From the NCBI RefSeq assembly GCF_900100275.1, contig NZ_FNET01000028.1, positions 1 through 64,000 on the forward strand: a stretch of DNA of 64,000 nucleotides. The letters are read 5' to 3'. Numbering within the stretch: the first letter of the stretch is position 1; every line of letters begins with the position of its first letter. The position numbers and the translations under genes are program-made. This stretch comes from Lentzea albidocapillata subsp. violacea. GTDB lineage: Bacteria; Actinomycetota; Actinomycetes; Mycobacteriales; Pseudonocardiaceae. The notes below the pieces were generated by a model, which was not told the origin of the DNA, ran no database searches, and saw only the letters and a program-made list of their open reading frames with translations. Shown one piece after another: positions 40,682-48,912 of the stretch.

Positions 40682-41307
40682 GCCAGCACGGCGCGCACGC
40701 GGCGGTGCTCGGAGTTCGACGGCTCCAGGCCGAGCTTGGCGAAGATGTTGCCGACGTGCTTCTCGACGGCGCCGTCGGACACCACGAGCGTGCCGGCGAT
40801 GGCCGTGTTGGACAGCCCCTGCGCCATCAGCCCGAGCACCTCGCGTTCGCGGGGCGTCAACTTGTCGACCGGGCTCTTCTTGCTGCGCACCATGAGCTGC
40901 GTGATCACCTCGTGGTCGATGCTCGTGCCGCCGTCGGCGACCCTGCGCACCGCGTCGACGAACTCCTTCACGTCCGCGACCCGTTCCTTGAGCAGGTAGC
41001 CGACCCCGCTCGCGCCGCCCGCGAGGAGTTCCACGGCGTAGCGTTCCTCGACGTACTGCGACAGCACCAGCACCGGCAGCCCCGGATAACGGCGGCGGCA
41101 CTCGATGGCGGCCCGCAGCCCCTCGTCGGTGAACGTCGGCGGCATCCGCACGTCCACCACGCACAGGTCGGGCCTGTGCTCGGTCACGGCGTCGAGCAGG
41201 TCGTCACCGTTCTCCACCGCCGCGACGGTCTCGATGCCCTCGTCGGCGAGCAACCTCTGCACGCCCACCCTCAGCAGCACCGAGTCCTCGGCGATCACCA
41301 CGCGCAC
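40666..41307 (-). CDS. NarL/LuxR-type response regulator
   Basis: A 213-residue regulator. The receiver domain has the phosphorylation site Asp52 in LCVVDVRMPPTF, and the C-terminal LuxR HTH in LTPREREVLGLMAQGLSNTA, then VEKHVGNIFAKLGL. The start overlaps the end of the upstream sensor kinase gene by 13 bases, which shows a cognate pair. The target genes are unknown. Confidence 0.92.
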   Translation of the reverse strand: MRVVIAEDSVLLRVGVQRLLADEGIETVAAVENGDDLLDAVTEHRPDLCVVDVRMPPTFTDEGLRAAIECRRRYPGLPVLVLSQYVEERYAVELLAGGASGVGYLLKERVADVKEFVDAVRRVADGGTSIDHEVITQLMVRSKKSPVDKLTPREREVLGLMAQGLSNTAIAGTLVVSDGAVEKHVGNIFAKLGLEPSNSEHRRVRAVLAYLDS

Positions 41308-42533
41308 GGCAACTCCGCTCGAATAACGGTCGGCCCACCAGCGGGGCTGACGACGACAACCACACCGTCGATCGTGGCAGCCCGGTCCGCGAGTCCGGCG
41401 AGCCCGCCGCCCGGTCGCAGTTCCGCGCCACCCTGACCGTTGTCGGTGACCTCGACCAGCACTCCCGTGTCCACCCTGTTGACCCGTACGGTCGCCTTGG
41501 TGCCGTTGGAGTGCTTGGTGATGTTCGTGAGCGCCTCGCCGACGGTGAAGTACGCGGCGCTCTCCACCGACGTCGGCGGCCGCGGTTCCACGTCGACCTG
41601 CAGTTCGACCTCGATCGGGACACGGGCGGCGAGCGCGGACAGCGCGGCGTCGAGCCCCCGGTCACCCAGGACGGACGGGTAGATGCCCCGCGCCAGGTCC
41701 CGCAGTTCCTTGATGGCGAGCTTCGCGTCCGCGTGCGCCTCCGCGATGAGCTCCGCCGCACCCTCCGGATCGGTGTCCATCTTGGACTTCGCCCGGCCCA
41801 GCCCCATCGCCACGGCCACGAGCCGTTGCTGCGCGCCGTCGTGCAGGTCGCGTTCGATGCGCCGGCGCTCCGCCTCGGCCGCCTCGACACCGCGGGCCCG
41901 GCTGGACGACAACCGCTCCGCCTCGATCGCCAGTGCGTCCGCACGGGTCGGTCCGAGCATGCCGCGCGCGAACTTGCCGTGCACCGACCCGAGCCACCGG
42001 GTGCCGAGCGCCGCGAACGGGATCAGCGCCAGCCCGATCAGCGAGACGGGCAACGCCGACGCGAACGAGTCGATGGTCCAGAAGTCGCCCACGATCACCG
42101 CGAACGGCGCGGAGCCGATCCAGAACGGCACCACGATGAACGCCGCCGCGACCGACCACATGGCGACGACGGAGACGAACTCCAGGATGCCGACGGGCAA
42201 CAGCAACAGCAGGTAACCGAAATCACGCCAGGTCGCCGGATCGGTGAACTGGGCCCTGAACCGCTGCCACAACGTGCCGGTCGGTGGCTCGCGATACGGC
42301 CTGGGGATGTCCGTGCGCAACGCCGCCCTGACCCACGCCCGCTCCATCGTCGCGCCACCCCGCACGACCGCCATGGCCGACCACAGGATCGGCAGACCGA
42401 CCCAGATGATCGAGGTGGCGAACCCGACGACGGTGAGCACGACGATGAGGGTGAACCAGAAGATGCCGGTCACCAGGTTGGTCAGCAGGTAGAACCCGGC
42501 TGCGAGCGCGTTCGGTTTCCTCATGATGTCCAT
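41295..42533 (-). CDS. Sensor histidine kinase (HisKA_3 type)
   Basis: A 412-residue membrane kinase. The first ~190 residues hold about four membrane helices (LVTGIFWFTLIVVLTVVGFA, FGYLLLLLPVGILEFVSVVA, LPVSLIGLALIPFAALG). The HisKA_3 dimerisation box IERDLHDGAQQRLVAVAMGL has the phosphoacceptor His at ~228. The ATPase domain has VGEALTNITKHSNGT and VTDNGQGGAELRPGGGLAGL. It signals to the response regulator that overlaps its 3' end. The stimulus is unknown; the first Met or the one at residue 4 may be used. Confidence 0.92.
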   Translation of the reverse strand: MDIMRKPNALAAGFYLLTNLVTGIFWFTLIVVLTVVGFATSIIWVGLPILWSAMAVVRGGATMERAWVRAALRTDIPRPYREPPTGTLWQRFRAQFTDPATWRDFGYLLLLLPVGILEFVSVVAMWSVAAAFIVVPFWIGSAPFAVIVGDFWTIDSFASALPVSLIGLALIPFAALGTRWLGSVHGKFARGMLGPTRADALAIEAERLSSSRARGVEAAEAERRRIERDLHDGAQQRLVAVAMGLGRAKSKMDTDPEGAAELIAEAHADAKLAIKELRDLARGIYPSVLGDRGLDAALSALAARVPIEVELQVDVEPRPPTSVESAAYFTVGEALTNITKHSNGTKATVRVNRVDTGVLVEVTDNGQGGAELRPGGGLAGLADRAATIDGVVVVVSPAGGPTVIRAELPCAW

Positions 42534-42654
42534 GCTGTCGTTCTTGCTGGTCAGAGACCATCTGGCCAGCCATCCGGTCGGAGGTGGGGACAGCCCTACC
42601 TGCCTCGGGAAGAACTCGGTGGCCGCAGTCGTTATGCTATGCGTACCACTACAA

Positions 42655-43029
42655 GGGGGTGAACGGTTTCGACTGTGGACGTTGATTCAGGGGAAGCGTG
42701 TCGGTGCAGGCGAGAGACCACCGTTAAGCGTCATCGCAAACCAATAAGCGCCACGTCTAACGACAAGCGCACCGCGTACGCTCTCGCTGCCTGACAGCGG
42801 AGCTAGCGGTTGTCGGCCTAGGAGTGCCTTCGGCCTAGTTCCCGGCATCAGCTAGAGGGCTTACCAGCAGTCTCGGTCGCGGAGACTGCCCGGGAAACTC
42901 ACAGCGACTGGGCCCGTCACACCTGCTCGTTCGCGTGACTGGTGGGGCCAAGCAGAGACATAGCGGACTGCGCACGGAGAAGCCCTGATGAACCGGCACA
43001 GGACCCGGGTTCGATTCCCGGCACCTCCA
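42655..43029 (+). ncRNA. ssrA: Transfer-messenger RNA
   Basis: The 5' end gggggtgaacggtttcgac pairs with the 3' end cacctcc to give a tRNA-like acceptor stem, and the T-arm gggttcgattcccggca is present near 43010. The tag frame reads from gcc 42750 to tga 42794 as ATSNDKRTAYALAA, with the usual ALAA end. CCA is not encoded. It acts with SmpB, encoded ~2.8 kb upstream on the same strand. The antisense ORFs over this region are not genes. Confidence 0.95.
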
Positions 43030-43034
43030 CTCGT

Positions 43035-43069
43035 GGGCGAGTGCTGCTCGTGGAGCGCACTCGCCCTTT
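43035..43069 (+). terminator. tmRNA terminator
   Basis: The arms gggcgagtgc / gcactcgccc pair around a 12-base loop and are followed by ttt. Confidence 0.8.
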
Positions 43070-43086
43070 CTCGTTCCGCGTAGCCT

Positions 43087-43140
43087 CTGGGGGCCGAGCC
43101 CCCAGACCCCCACGCCGGGGGCGCGCCCCCGGACCCCCGG
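43087..43140. repeat. Dispersed GC-rich palindromic repeat, copy 3
   Basis: Palindromes gggggccgagccccc and gccgggggcgcgcccccgg joined by agacccccac. Similar to copies at 28317 and 34817. It follows the tmRNA terminator, so all three copies lie after 3' ends of transcripts. Confidence 0.8.
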
Positions 43141-43173
43141 CCGCCTCGTCGCTTCGCGACATCGGCTGGCCCA

Positions 43174-44073
43174 TCAGGTGTTCAGGGTCGTCAGGAAGTC
43201 TTGGGCGTCGAACATCGCGCCTGCTGAAGCGACTCCCGTTACGTTGAAGCGGCCGGTTAGTAGGCGTTCTGTTGCTTCTACGGCTAGTGGGGCGGTTGTG
43301 GCGTAGATGTCCTTGCCTGAGGCGGTCAGTCTTCGTTCTTCTCCGGCCCTGCGTACGCGTACGTCGATTTCGAACGTTTCTGGCTCCTGCCTGGGCTGGG
43401 CGGCCTGTAGGCCGGTGGCTGCTTCCGTTGACATGTAGTTGGTCACTGAGGTGATCCGTAGGTGGTTTGGCACCGTGACTACGTCGGCCATGGAGAACTC
43501 GCTGATCACTTGGCGGGTGCCGGTTGGGAAGTCCCAGTCGAGGACCTGTGCGGTGTCGTTGTGGTAGGTCAGTTCTCCGTTCTGGAAGCGGATGCGTTGG
43601 CCGTTGCGGCGTTTGTGGGAGACCTGACCTGCGGTTAGGGTGCCTGCGGTGGGTTGCCAGCCGCTTAGTCCGTAGGCGATGTGGGCCTCGTCGGCGTGGT
43701 CCCAGTCGGCCATCGCGGCGGTGACCAGTAGGTCGCCTAGGCCGCCGAAGAACGCCATTGCGGGCACCACCGGGATCGAGGCGCCTCGGGCGAAGGTGTC
43801 GGCGTTCGCCTCTATCTCGGCTGCCACGTCCACGTACGGGATGCCGGCGCGTTCTGCTGCGGCGATCAGCGGGCCTGCGGTGATGGCGAACGGACCGGCC
43901 GTGTTGATCACGGCCTCCGCGCCTTCGAGGGCGCGGTCCAGGGCGGTGGGGTCGTCGGCAGTGGCCTGCGCGCGGCCGAACGGCAGCGGGTCGTGGCCGC
44001 GCTTCTTCAGTTCTGCCAGGACGAACTGTCCCGTGGTGCCGGATGCGCCGTAGACCGCGATCTTGTGTGCCAT
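43174..44073 (-). CDS. Saccharopine dehydrogenase-like/trans-acting enoyl reductase family protein
   Basis: A 299-residue Rossmann-fold protein. The nucleotide loop GASGTTGQFVLAELKKRGHD (~9-28) lies near the N terminus, followed by ALEGAEAVINTAGPFAITAG and AERAGIPYVDVAAEIEAN. The C-terminal half has no clear motif. This family includes saccharopine reductase and trans-acting enoyl reductases of lipid synthesis. Its 5' end faces the GlxA-type regulator gene divergently, which suggests control by it. Confidence 0.8.
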   Translation of the reverse strand: MAHKIAVYGASGTTGQFVLAELKKRGHDPLPFGRAQATADDPTALDRALEGAEAVINTAGPFAITAGPLIAAAERAGIPYVDVAAEIEANADTFARGASIPVVPAMAFFGGLGDLLVTAAMADWDHADEAHIAYGLSGWQPTAGTLTAGQVSHKRRNGQRIRFQNGELTYHNDTAQVLDWDFPTGTRQVISEFSMADVVTVPNHLRITSVTNYMSTEAATGLQAAQPRQEPETFEIDVRVRRAGEERRLTASGKDIYATTAPLAVEATERLLTGRFNVTGVASAGAMFDAQDFLTTLNT

Positions 44074-44124
44074 GTGGGCCAGTCAAGTCGTTGGGCAGGT
44101 GTGCCTGCCAGTGTCTGGAACGAC

Positions 44125-45072
44125 ATGATGCGTACAGTTTCGGACATGCTTGCGTTTGCTGTCACCGACCGGATGCTGCACTTCGAGCTGGCCGCCACGT
44201 ACGAGATCTTCACCGCCCCGCAGCTCGACTACCGGGTCGTGGTCTGCGGGGACGGGGCGGTGCGCGTGGGGCGGTTCACGCTGGAGCCCGACCTGCCGCT
44301 CGATCGGCTCGACCTGGCGGACACCGTGATCGTGCCCGCCATTGCGGACGTGGACGAGCCGCTTGATTCGGCGTTGGTCCAGGCTGTGAAGGCGGCTCAT
44401 GACAACGGGGCGCGGGTCGTGTCGTTGTGTACGGGTGCGTTCGTGCTGGCGGAGGCGGGGCTGCTCGACGGGCTTCGGGCTACGACGCACTGGGCGCACA
44501 CCGACGAGCTTGCCCGGCGGTATCCGCGTGTTGAGGTTGATCCGGACGTGCTCTATGTCGACAACGGGCAGGTGTTGACCAGCGCGGGCAAGGCTGCGGC
44601 GATCGATCTGAGTCTGCACGTGATCCGTGGCGACTATGGCACCGCGACGGCTAACACGGCGGCGCGCCGGCTTGTCGTGCCGCCGCATCGGGACGGTGGG
44701 CAGGCGCAGTTCGTGCTGGCGCCGGTGCCGTCCGGTGAAGGGCATCCGCTCACCGAGTTGTTCGACTGGGTCTCGGCGCGGTTCGACCGGATGATCACCG
44801 TCGAGGACATGGCGCGGCAGGCCGGCATGAGTTCGCGGCACCTTGCGCGGCTCTTCCGGGCGGTGACGGGCACCACGCCGTTGCAGTGGCTGCACACCCA
44901 GCGGATCCGGCGCGCGCAGGAACTGCTGGAGATGACGGACGACAGCGTGGACCGGATCGCGGAGGCGGCCGGGATGGGCACCGCCACGACGCTGCGCCGG
45001 CACTTCCACCGGACCGTCGGTGTGCCACCGGACACATACCGCCGCACGTTCCGCCCCGGTGGTGGCCGCTAG
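44125..45072 (+). CDS. GlxA/AraC family transcriptional regulator
   Basis: A 315-residue protein from ATG 44125 (44128 and 44146 are also possible). The N-terminal DJ-1/PfpI-like domain has VVSLCTGAFVLAEAGLLDG with a Cys at the nucleophile elbow. The C-terminal AraC HTH has DMARQAGMSSRHLARLFRAV and DRIAEAAGMGTATTLRRHF. It lies ~50 bases from and divergent to the Rossmann-fold gene, a likely target. Confidence 0.88.
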   Translation: MMRTVSDMLAFAVTDRMLHFELAATYEIFTAPQLDYRVVVCGDGAVRVGRFTLEPDLPLDRLDLADTVIVPAIADVDEPLDSALVQAVKAAHDNGARVVSLCTGAFVLAEAGLLDGLRATTHWAHTDELARRYPRVEVDPDVLYVDNGQVLTSAGKAAAIDLSLHVIRGDYGTATANTAARRLVVPPHRDGGQAQFVLAPVPSGEGHPLTELFDWVSARFDRMITVEDMARQAGMSSRHLARLFRAVTGTTPLQWLHTQRIRRAQELLEMTDDSVDRIAEAAGMGTATTLRRHFHRTVGVPPDTYRRTFRPGGGR

Positions 45073-45100
45073 GTCTGTTGGTGGGCGTTAGGTTGTCCTG

Positions 45101-46513
45101 ATGAGCAACCAACAGCGCATCGGGGCGCAGGTGTTGCGGCGCAAGCCGATCGACCAGCTGACTCATCCGGGTAGCGAACTCAAGCGCACCATGGGTGTCG
45201 GCCACCTCACCATGATCAGCATCGGTGCCACGCTCGGCACCGGCATCTTCGTGGTGCTGGGGGAGGCGGTGCCGCTTGCCGGGCCCGCCATCGTGCTGTC
45301 GTTCGTGCTGGCGGGCATCACCGCGTTGTTCTCCGCGCTGTCGTACGCCGAACTCGCGGGCCTGATCCCCGCGTCGGGCTCCTCGTACTCCTACACCTAC
45401 GCGACTCTCGGCGAGATCGTCGCGTGGGTCTGCGGCTGGTGCCTCGTGCTGGAGTACGGGGTCTCGGTCGCGGCGGTCGCGGTCGGGTGGGGGCAGTACG
45501 TCAACGAGTTGCTGCACCTGGTGACGGGACTGCGGATCCCGGACGTGCTGAGCCAGCCGCCGGGGGCGGGCGGGATCGTCAACATCCCCGCCGTGCTGGT
45601 CGTGGTGATCGCGATGCTGGTGCTGCTCGGCGGCGCCAAGGGCAGTGCGCGCACGAACACCATCCTGGTGTGGATCAAGGTCGGCGCGCTGCTGATGTTC
45701 TGCGCGGTCGCGTTCACCGCGTTGAAGGCGGGCAACCTGCAGCCGTTGTTCCCGTTGGGGCTCGCGGGCATGAGCGCCGGTGCGGCCACGTTGTTCTTCT
45801 CCTACATCGGGTTCGACGCCGCGTCGACCGCCGGTGAGGAGGCCAAGAACCCGCAGCGCGACCTGCCGCGCGCGATCATCATCTCGCTGGTCGTGATCAC
45901 CGCGCTGTACTGCGCGGTCGCGCTGGCCGCCGTGGGCGCGATGCCGTGGCAGACGTTCGAGGGCACGGAGGCGGCGCTGAGCCGGGTGCTGACCGACAAC
46001 GTCGACGGCGCGATCTGGCCGATCCTGCTGTCGATCGGTGCCGTCGTGGCGACCACCTCGGTCGTGCTGACCGTCCTCTACGGACAGACGCGGATCCTGT
46101 ACGCCATGTCCCGTGACGGGCTGGTGCCGTCGATCTTCGCGAAGCTCAGCCCGCGCACCGGTGTGCCGTTCGCGAACACGGTCATGGTCGGCCTGTTCAT
46201 CGCCGTGCTGGCCGCGCTGGTGCCGCTGGGATCGCTGGCGGACGCGACGAGCATCGGCACCCTGTTCGCGTTCGGGCTGGTCAATGTCGCGGTGATCATC
46301 CTGCGGCGCACGGAACCGGATCGGAAGCGCAGTTTCCGCGTGCCGTTCTCGCCCGTGACGCCGTTGCTGGGCCTGGCGTTCTGCCTTTACATGATGTTCA
46401 ACCTCGGACTGGACACCTGGATCGCGTTCCTCGCCTGGATGGTTCTCGGGTTCGTGATCTACTTCGGTTACAGCGTCAGGAGGGCACGCCTTGCGGTTCC
46501 AGGTGATCAGTGA
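45101..46513 (+). CDS. Amino-acid permease (APC family)
   Basis: A 470-residue protein with about 12-14 membrane helices. Family motifs are MISIGATLGTGIFVVLGEAV in the first helix, ASTAGEEAKNPQRDLPRAI, and SRDGLVPSIFAKLSPRTGVPF. It most resembles the cationic/neutral amino-acid CAT-like group. Its stop codon region overlaps the TTG start of the GNAT gene by 23 bases, so the two and the NSAR-type gene form one operon. Confidence 0.9.
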   Translation: MSNQQRIGAQVLRRKPIDQLTHPGSELKRTMGVGHLTMISIGATLGTGIFVVLGEAVPLAGPAIVLSFVLAGITALFSALSYAELAGLIPASGSSYSYTYATLGEIVAWVCGWCLVLEYGVSVAAVAVGWGQYVNELLHLVTGLRIPDVLSQPPGAGGIVNIPAVLVVVIAMLVLLGGAKGSARTNTILVWIKVGALLMFCAVAFTALKAGNLQPLFPLGLAGMSAGAATLFFSYIGFDAASTAGEEAKNPQRDLPRAIIISLVVITALYCAVALAAVGAMPWQTFEGTEAALSRVLTDNVDGAIWPILLSIGAVVATTSVVLTVLYGQTRILYAMSRDGLVPSIFAKLSPRTGVPFANTVMVGLFIAVLAALVPLGSLADATSIGTLFAFGLVNVAVIILRRTEPDRKRSFRVPFSPVTPLLGLAFCLYMMFNLGLDTWIAFLAWMVLGFVIYFGYSVRRARLAVPGDQ

Positions 46514-47225
46514 CGTCGCCGGCATCGCCCGCGTCGCCACCTACTACGCCGAGGTCTGGGACACCACCGAGGACGTGCTGTCCTCGGAGACGTTGCACTG
46601 CATCCGGCACGCGGGCGGTGCGACGATCGGGGCGTTCGACGGCGACGCGCTGGTCGGCGCCACGACCGGGCTCTTCTGCCCGGACGGGTCGGTGTACTCG
46701 ATGATCGCGGCCGCACGGCCAGGCACCGGGCATGCGCTGAAGCTCGCGCAGAAGGACTGGGCGGTCGGCCTCGGCGCGAAGTCGATGCGGTGGACCTACG
46801 ACCCGCTGGTGGCGCGCAACGCCCGGTTCAACCTGGTCAAGCTCGGGGCGATCGTCACCGAGTACACAGTGGACTTCTACGGGCCGATGCGCGACGGCGT
46901 GAACGACGGCGACGAGAGCGACCGGCTCACCGTGCGATGGGACCTCACCGGGTCCCGCGAACCGCACGAGTCGGTGCCCGCGGGTGAGGTCACGAAGATC
47001 GCGCCGGACGGAGAACCGTTGGCGCGCACGGACGGCGAACGGATCTGGTGCCGGGTGCCGCGCGACGTAGTGCAGGTGCGCAAGCAGTCGCGGGACCTCG
47101 CGCGGCAGTGGCGGGAGGCGGTTCGCGACGTGTTCGTGGACGCCTTCGCACAGGGCTACGTCGCGACGTCGATGTCCCGTGAGGGCTGGTATGAACTGGA
47201 GCGCCAGAAGGAAGTGTCACGGTGA
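46491..47225 (+). CDS. Predicted GNAT acyltransferase (COG3375 type)
   Basis: A 244-residue protein from TTG 46491, with an RBS (aggaggg) inside the permease gene. The divergent GNAT core shows GATIGAFDGDALVGATTGLF, the acetyl/acyl-CoA site region TGHALKLAQKDWAVGLG, and MRWTYDPLVARNARFNLVKL. Homologues of this type beside N-succinylamino-acid racemases use succinyl-CoA to acylate amino acids. The overlap with the next gene (four bases) shows tight coupling and supports that role. Confidence 0.82.
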   Translation: MRFQVISDVAGIARVATYYAEVWDTTEDVLSSETLHCIRHAGGATIGAFDGDALVGATTGLFCPDGSVYSMIAAARPGTGHALKLAQKDWAVGLGAKSMRWTYDPLVARNARFNLVKLGAIVTEYTVDFYGPMRDGVNDGDESDRLTVRWDLTGSREPHESVPAGEVTKIAPDGEPLARTDGERIWCRVPRDVVQVRKQSRDLARQWREAVRDVFVDAFAQGYVATSMSREGWYELERQKEVSR

Positions 47226-48325
47226 GGATCGAACGGGTCGAGCTGCTGCACGTCGCGATTCCGCTGGTGTCGCCGTTCCGCACGTCGTTCGGGACGATGA
47301 CGACGAAGGACACCTTCCTGCTGCGGGTCGTCACGGACGCGGCGGAGGGCTGGTCGGAGTTCGCGGCCGACCCGGAACCGCTGTACTGCTCGGAGTTCGT
47401 CGGCGCCGCGGAACTGGTGCTGCGCCAGCACCTCGTGCCACGGGTGACGCCCGAGGTTACGGCCGCCGAGGTCGCGCACCGGACTGAGGCGGTCAAGGGC
47501 CACAAGCTCGCCAAGGCCGCGCTGGAGACCGCGATCCTGGACGCGGAGCTCCGGTCGTTCGGGATGTCGATCGGCACGTTCCTCGGCGCCACCGCCGCGA
47601 AGGTGCCCGCAGGGGTGTCGGTCGGGATCAAGAACTCGATTCCCGAGCTGCTCGGCGACGTCGAGGGCTACCTCGCCGAGGGCTATGCGCGGATCAAGCT
47701 CAAGATCGAGCCGGGCTGGGACGTCGAGCCGGTGCGGGCCGTGCGCGAACGGTTCGGCGACGTCCTGCTGCAGGTCGACGCCAACACCGCGTACACGCTG
47801 GCCGACGCCGACCACCTGCGCCGGCTTGACGAGTTCGGCCTGCTGCTGATCGAACAGCCGCTCGACGAGGACGACATCCGCGGGCATTCGCTGCTCGCGC
47901 AACGGATCCGCACGCCGATCTGCCTCGACGAGTCGATCACCTCGGCCAGGGACGCGGCCACGGCCATCGCGCTGGACGCGTGCCGGATCATCAACGTCAA
48001 GCCCGCCAGGGTCGGCGGTTACCTGGAGGCGCGCCGCATCCACGACGTCGCGGTCGCGCACGGGATTCCGGTGTGGTGCGGCGGAATGCTGGAGACCGGC
48101 ATCGGACGCGGGCCGAACCTGGCGCTGGCCGCGTTGCCCGGCTTCGTGCTGCCCGGCGACGTCTCGGCGTCACGGAGGTACTTCGCCGAGGACCTCACCG
48201 AGCCGTTCGAGCTCCAGGACGGCTTCATGCGCGTTCCGACCGGGCCGGGCATCGGCGTCGAGCCGATCCCGGAGACCGTCAGGCGGTTCACGACGGCGAC
48301 GAAGGTGCTCTACGCCAGGGACTGA
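47222..48325 (+). CDS. o-Succinylbenzoate synthase/N-succinylamino-acid racemase (enolase superfamily)
   Basis: A 367-residue enolase-superfamily enzyme of the MenC/NSAR group. The catalytic Lys pair is in YARIKLKIEPGWD (~157-169), metal ligands in QVDANTAYTLAD, LLIEQPLDEDD and CLDESITSARDA, and the second catalytic Lys in IINVKPARVGG. It follows an acyltransferase with a four-base overlap. That context favours racemisation of N-succinyl amino acids over menaquinone synthesis, although both activities can coexist in one protein. Confidence 0.85.
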   Translation: MRIERVELLHVAIPLVSPFRTSFGTMTTKDTFLLRVVTDAAEGWSEFAADPEPLYCSEFVGAAELVLRQHLVPRVTPEVTAAEVAHRTEAVKGHKLAKAALETAILDAELRSFGMSIGTFLGATAAKVPAGVSVGIKNSIPELLGDVEGYLAEGYARIKLKIEPGWDVEPVRAVRERFGDVLLQVDANTAYTLADADHLRRLDEFGLLLIEQPLDEDDIRGHSLLAQRIRTPICLDESITSARDAATAIALDACRIINVKPARVGGYLEARRIHDVAVAHGIPVWCGGMLETGIGRGPNLALAALPGFVLPGDVSASRRYFAEDLTEPFELQDGFMRVPTGPGIGVEPIPETVRRFTTATKVLYARD

Positions 48326-48912
48326 AGCTCGCGGGCCAGGTTGGTCCGCGCGGCGTCGTCCCACCGCTGCCGCGCGGGTTCGGTCACGAACAGCACCTCG
48401 CGGTCGAGCAGTGTCTTCAGCACCTTCGCCCGGCCCGCGCGCCACGTCGCGTCGTCGTACCGCGCGTACTCCTGGCGCACGGCCTGGCTGTAGCGGTCGT
48501 AGTGCTCCGGCTGCGAGCCGAGGATGGCCAGGTCGGCGTCGAGCAGCACGTGCGCCAGCGGGTCGTCGGACGAGTGCGTGATCGTGGCCAGCACCAACGA
48601 CTCCACGCGTGCGACGTGTGCTTCTTCCAGGCCGGCCAGGCGTTCGCGGGCCCACGCGGCCGATGCGCGTTCGTCCTCACCGGGTTCGCTGTCGTAGATC
48701 ACGTCGTGCGCGCAGGCCGCCAGCGCGAGGACCGCGCGTTCCTCGACCGTGAACGCGAACGCGTCTGCCAGCGCCGACGAGTCGCGGACGACGGACACCA
48801 CGTGGAAGGCGTTGTGGTAGGTCCGGTGCGGCTCGGCGTAGCGTTCCATCAGATCGCCCGCGTCCGGCGCGCCGCCGAGCGCACGCACCGCGTCGTCCCA
48901 GATCCGTCTCAC
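48310..48912 (-). CDS. HD-domain phosphohydrolase-like protein
   Basis: A 200-residue protein from GTG 48912. The metal-binding residues appear in RTYHNAFHVVSVVRD (~55-69), the HD pair in ALAACAHDVIYDSEPGEDE, and late acidic residues in VLLDADLAILGS. This is the HD family of metal-dependent phosphohydrolases or dehydrogenase-like proteins. It is coupled to the glycosyltransferase gene by a four-base overlap, and its 3' end overlaps the racemase-type gene by 16 bases. Confidence 0.82.
   Translation of the reverse strand: MRRIWDDAVRALGGAPDAGDLMERYAEPHRTYHNAFHVVSVVRDSSALADAFAFTVEERAVLALAACAHDVIYDSEPGEDERASAAWARERLAGLEEAHVARVESLVLATITHSSDDPLAHVLLDADLAILGSQPEHYDRYSQAVRQEYARYDDATWRAGRAKVLKTLLDREVLFVTEPARQRWDDAARTNLARELQSLA

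Noticed and set aside
42835..43113. 92-residue frame on the - strand over the tmRNA 3' end, with CRESNPGPVPVHQG
   Set aside because: It is antisense to the tRNA-like part of ssrA. The extension of the 43174-44073 gene into this region on the same strand is rejected for the same reason.
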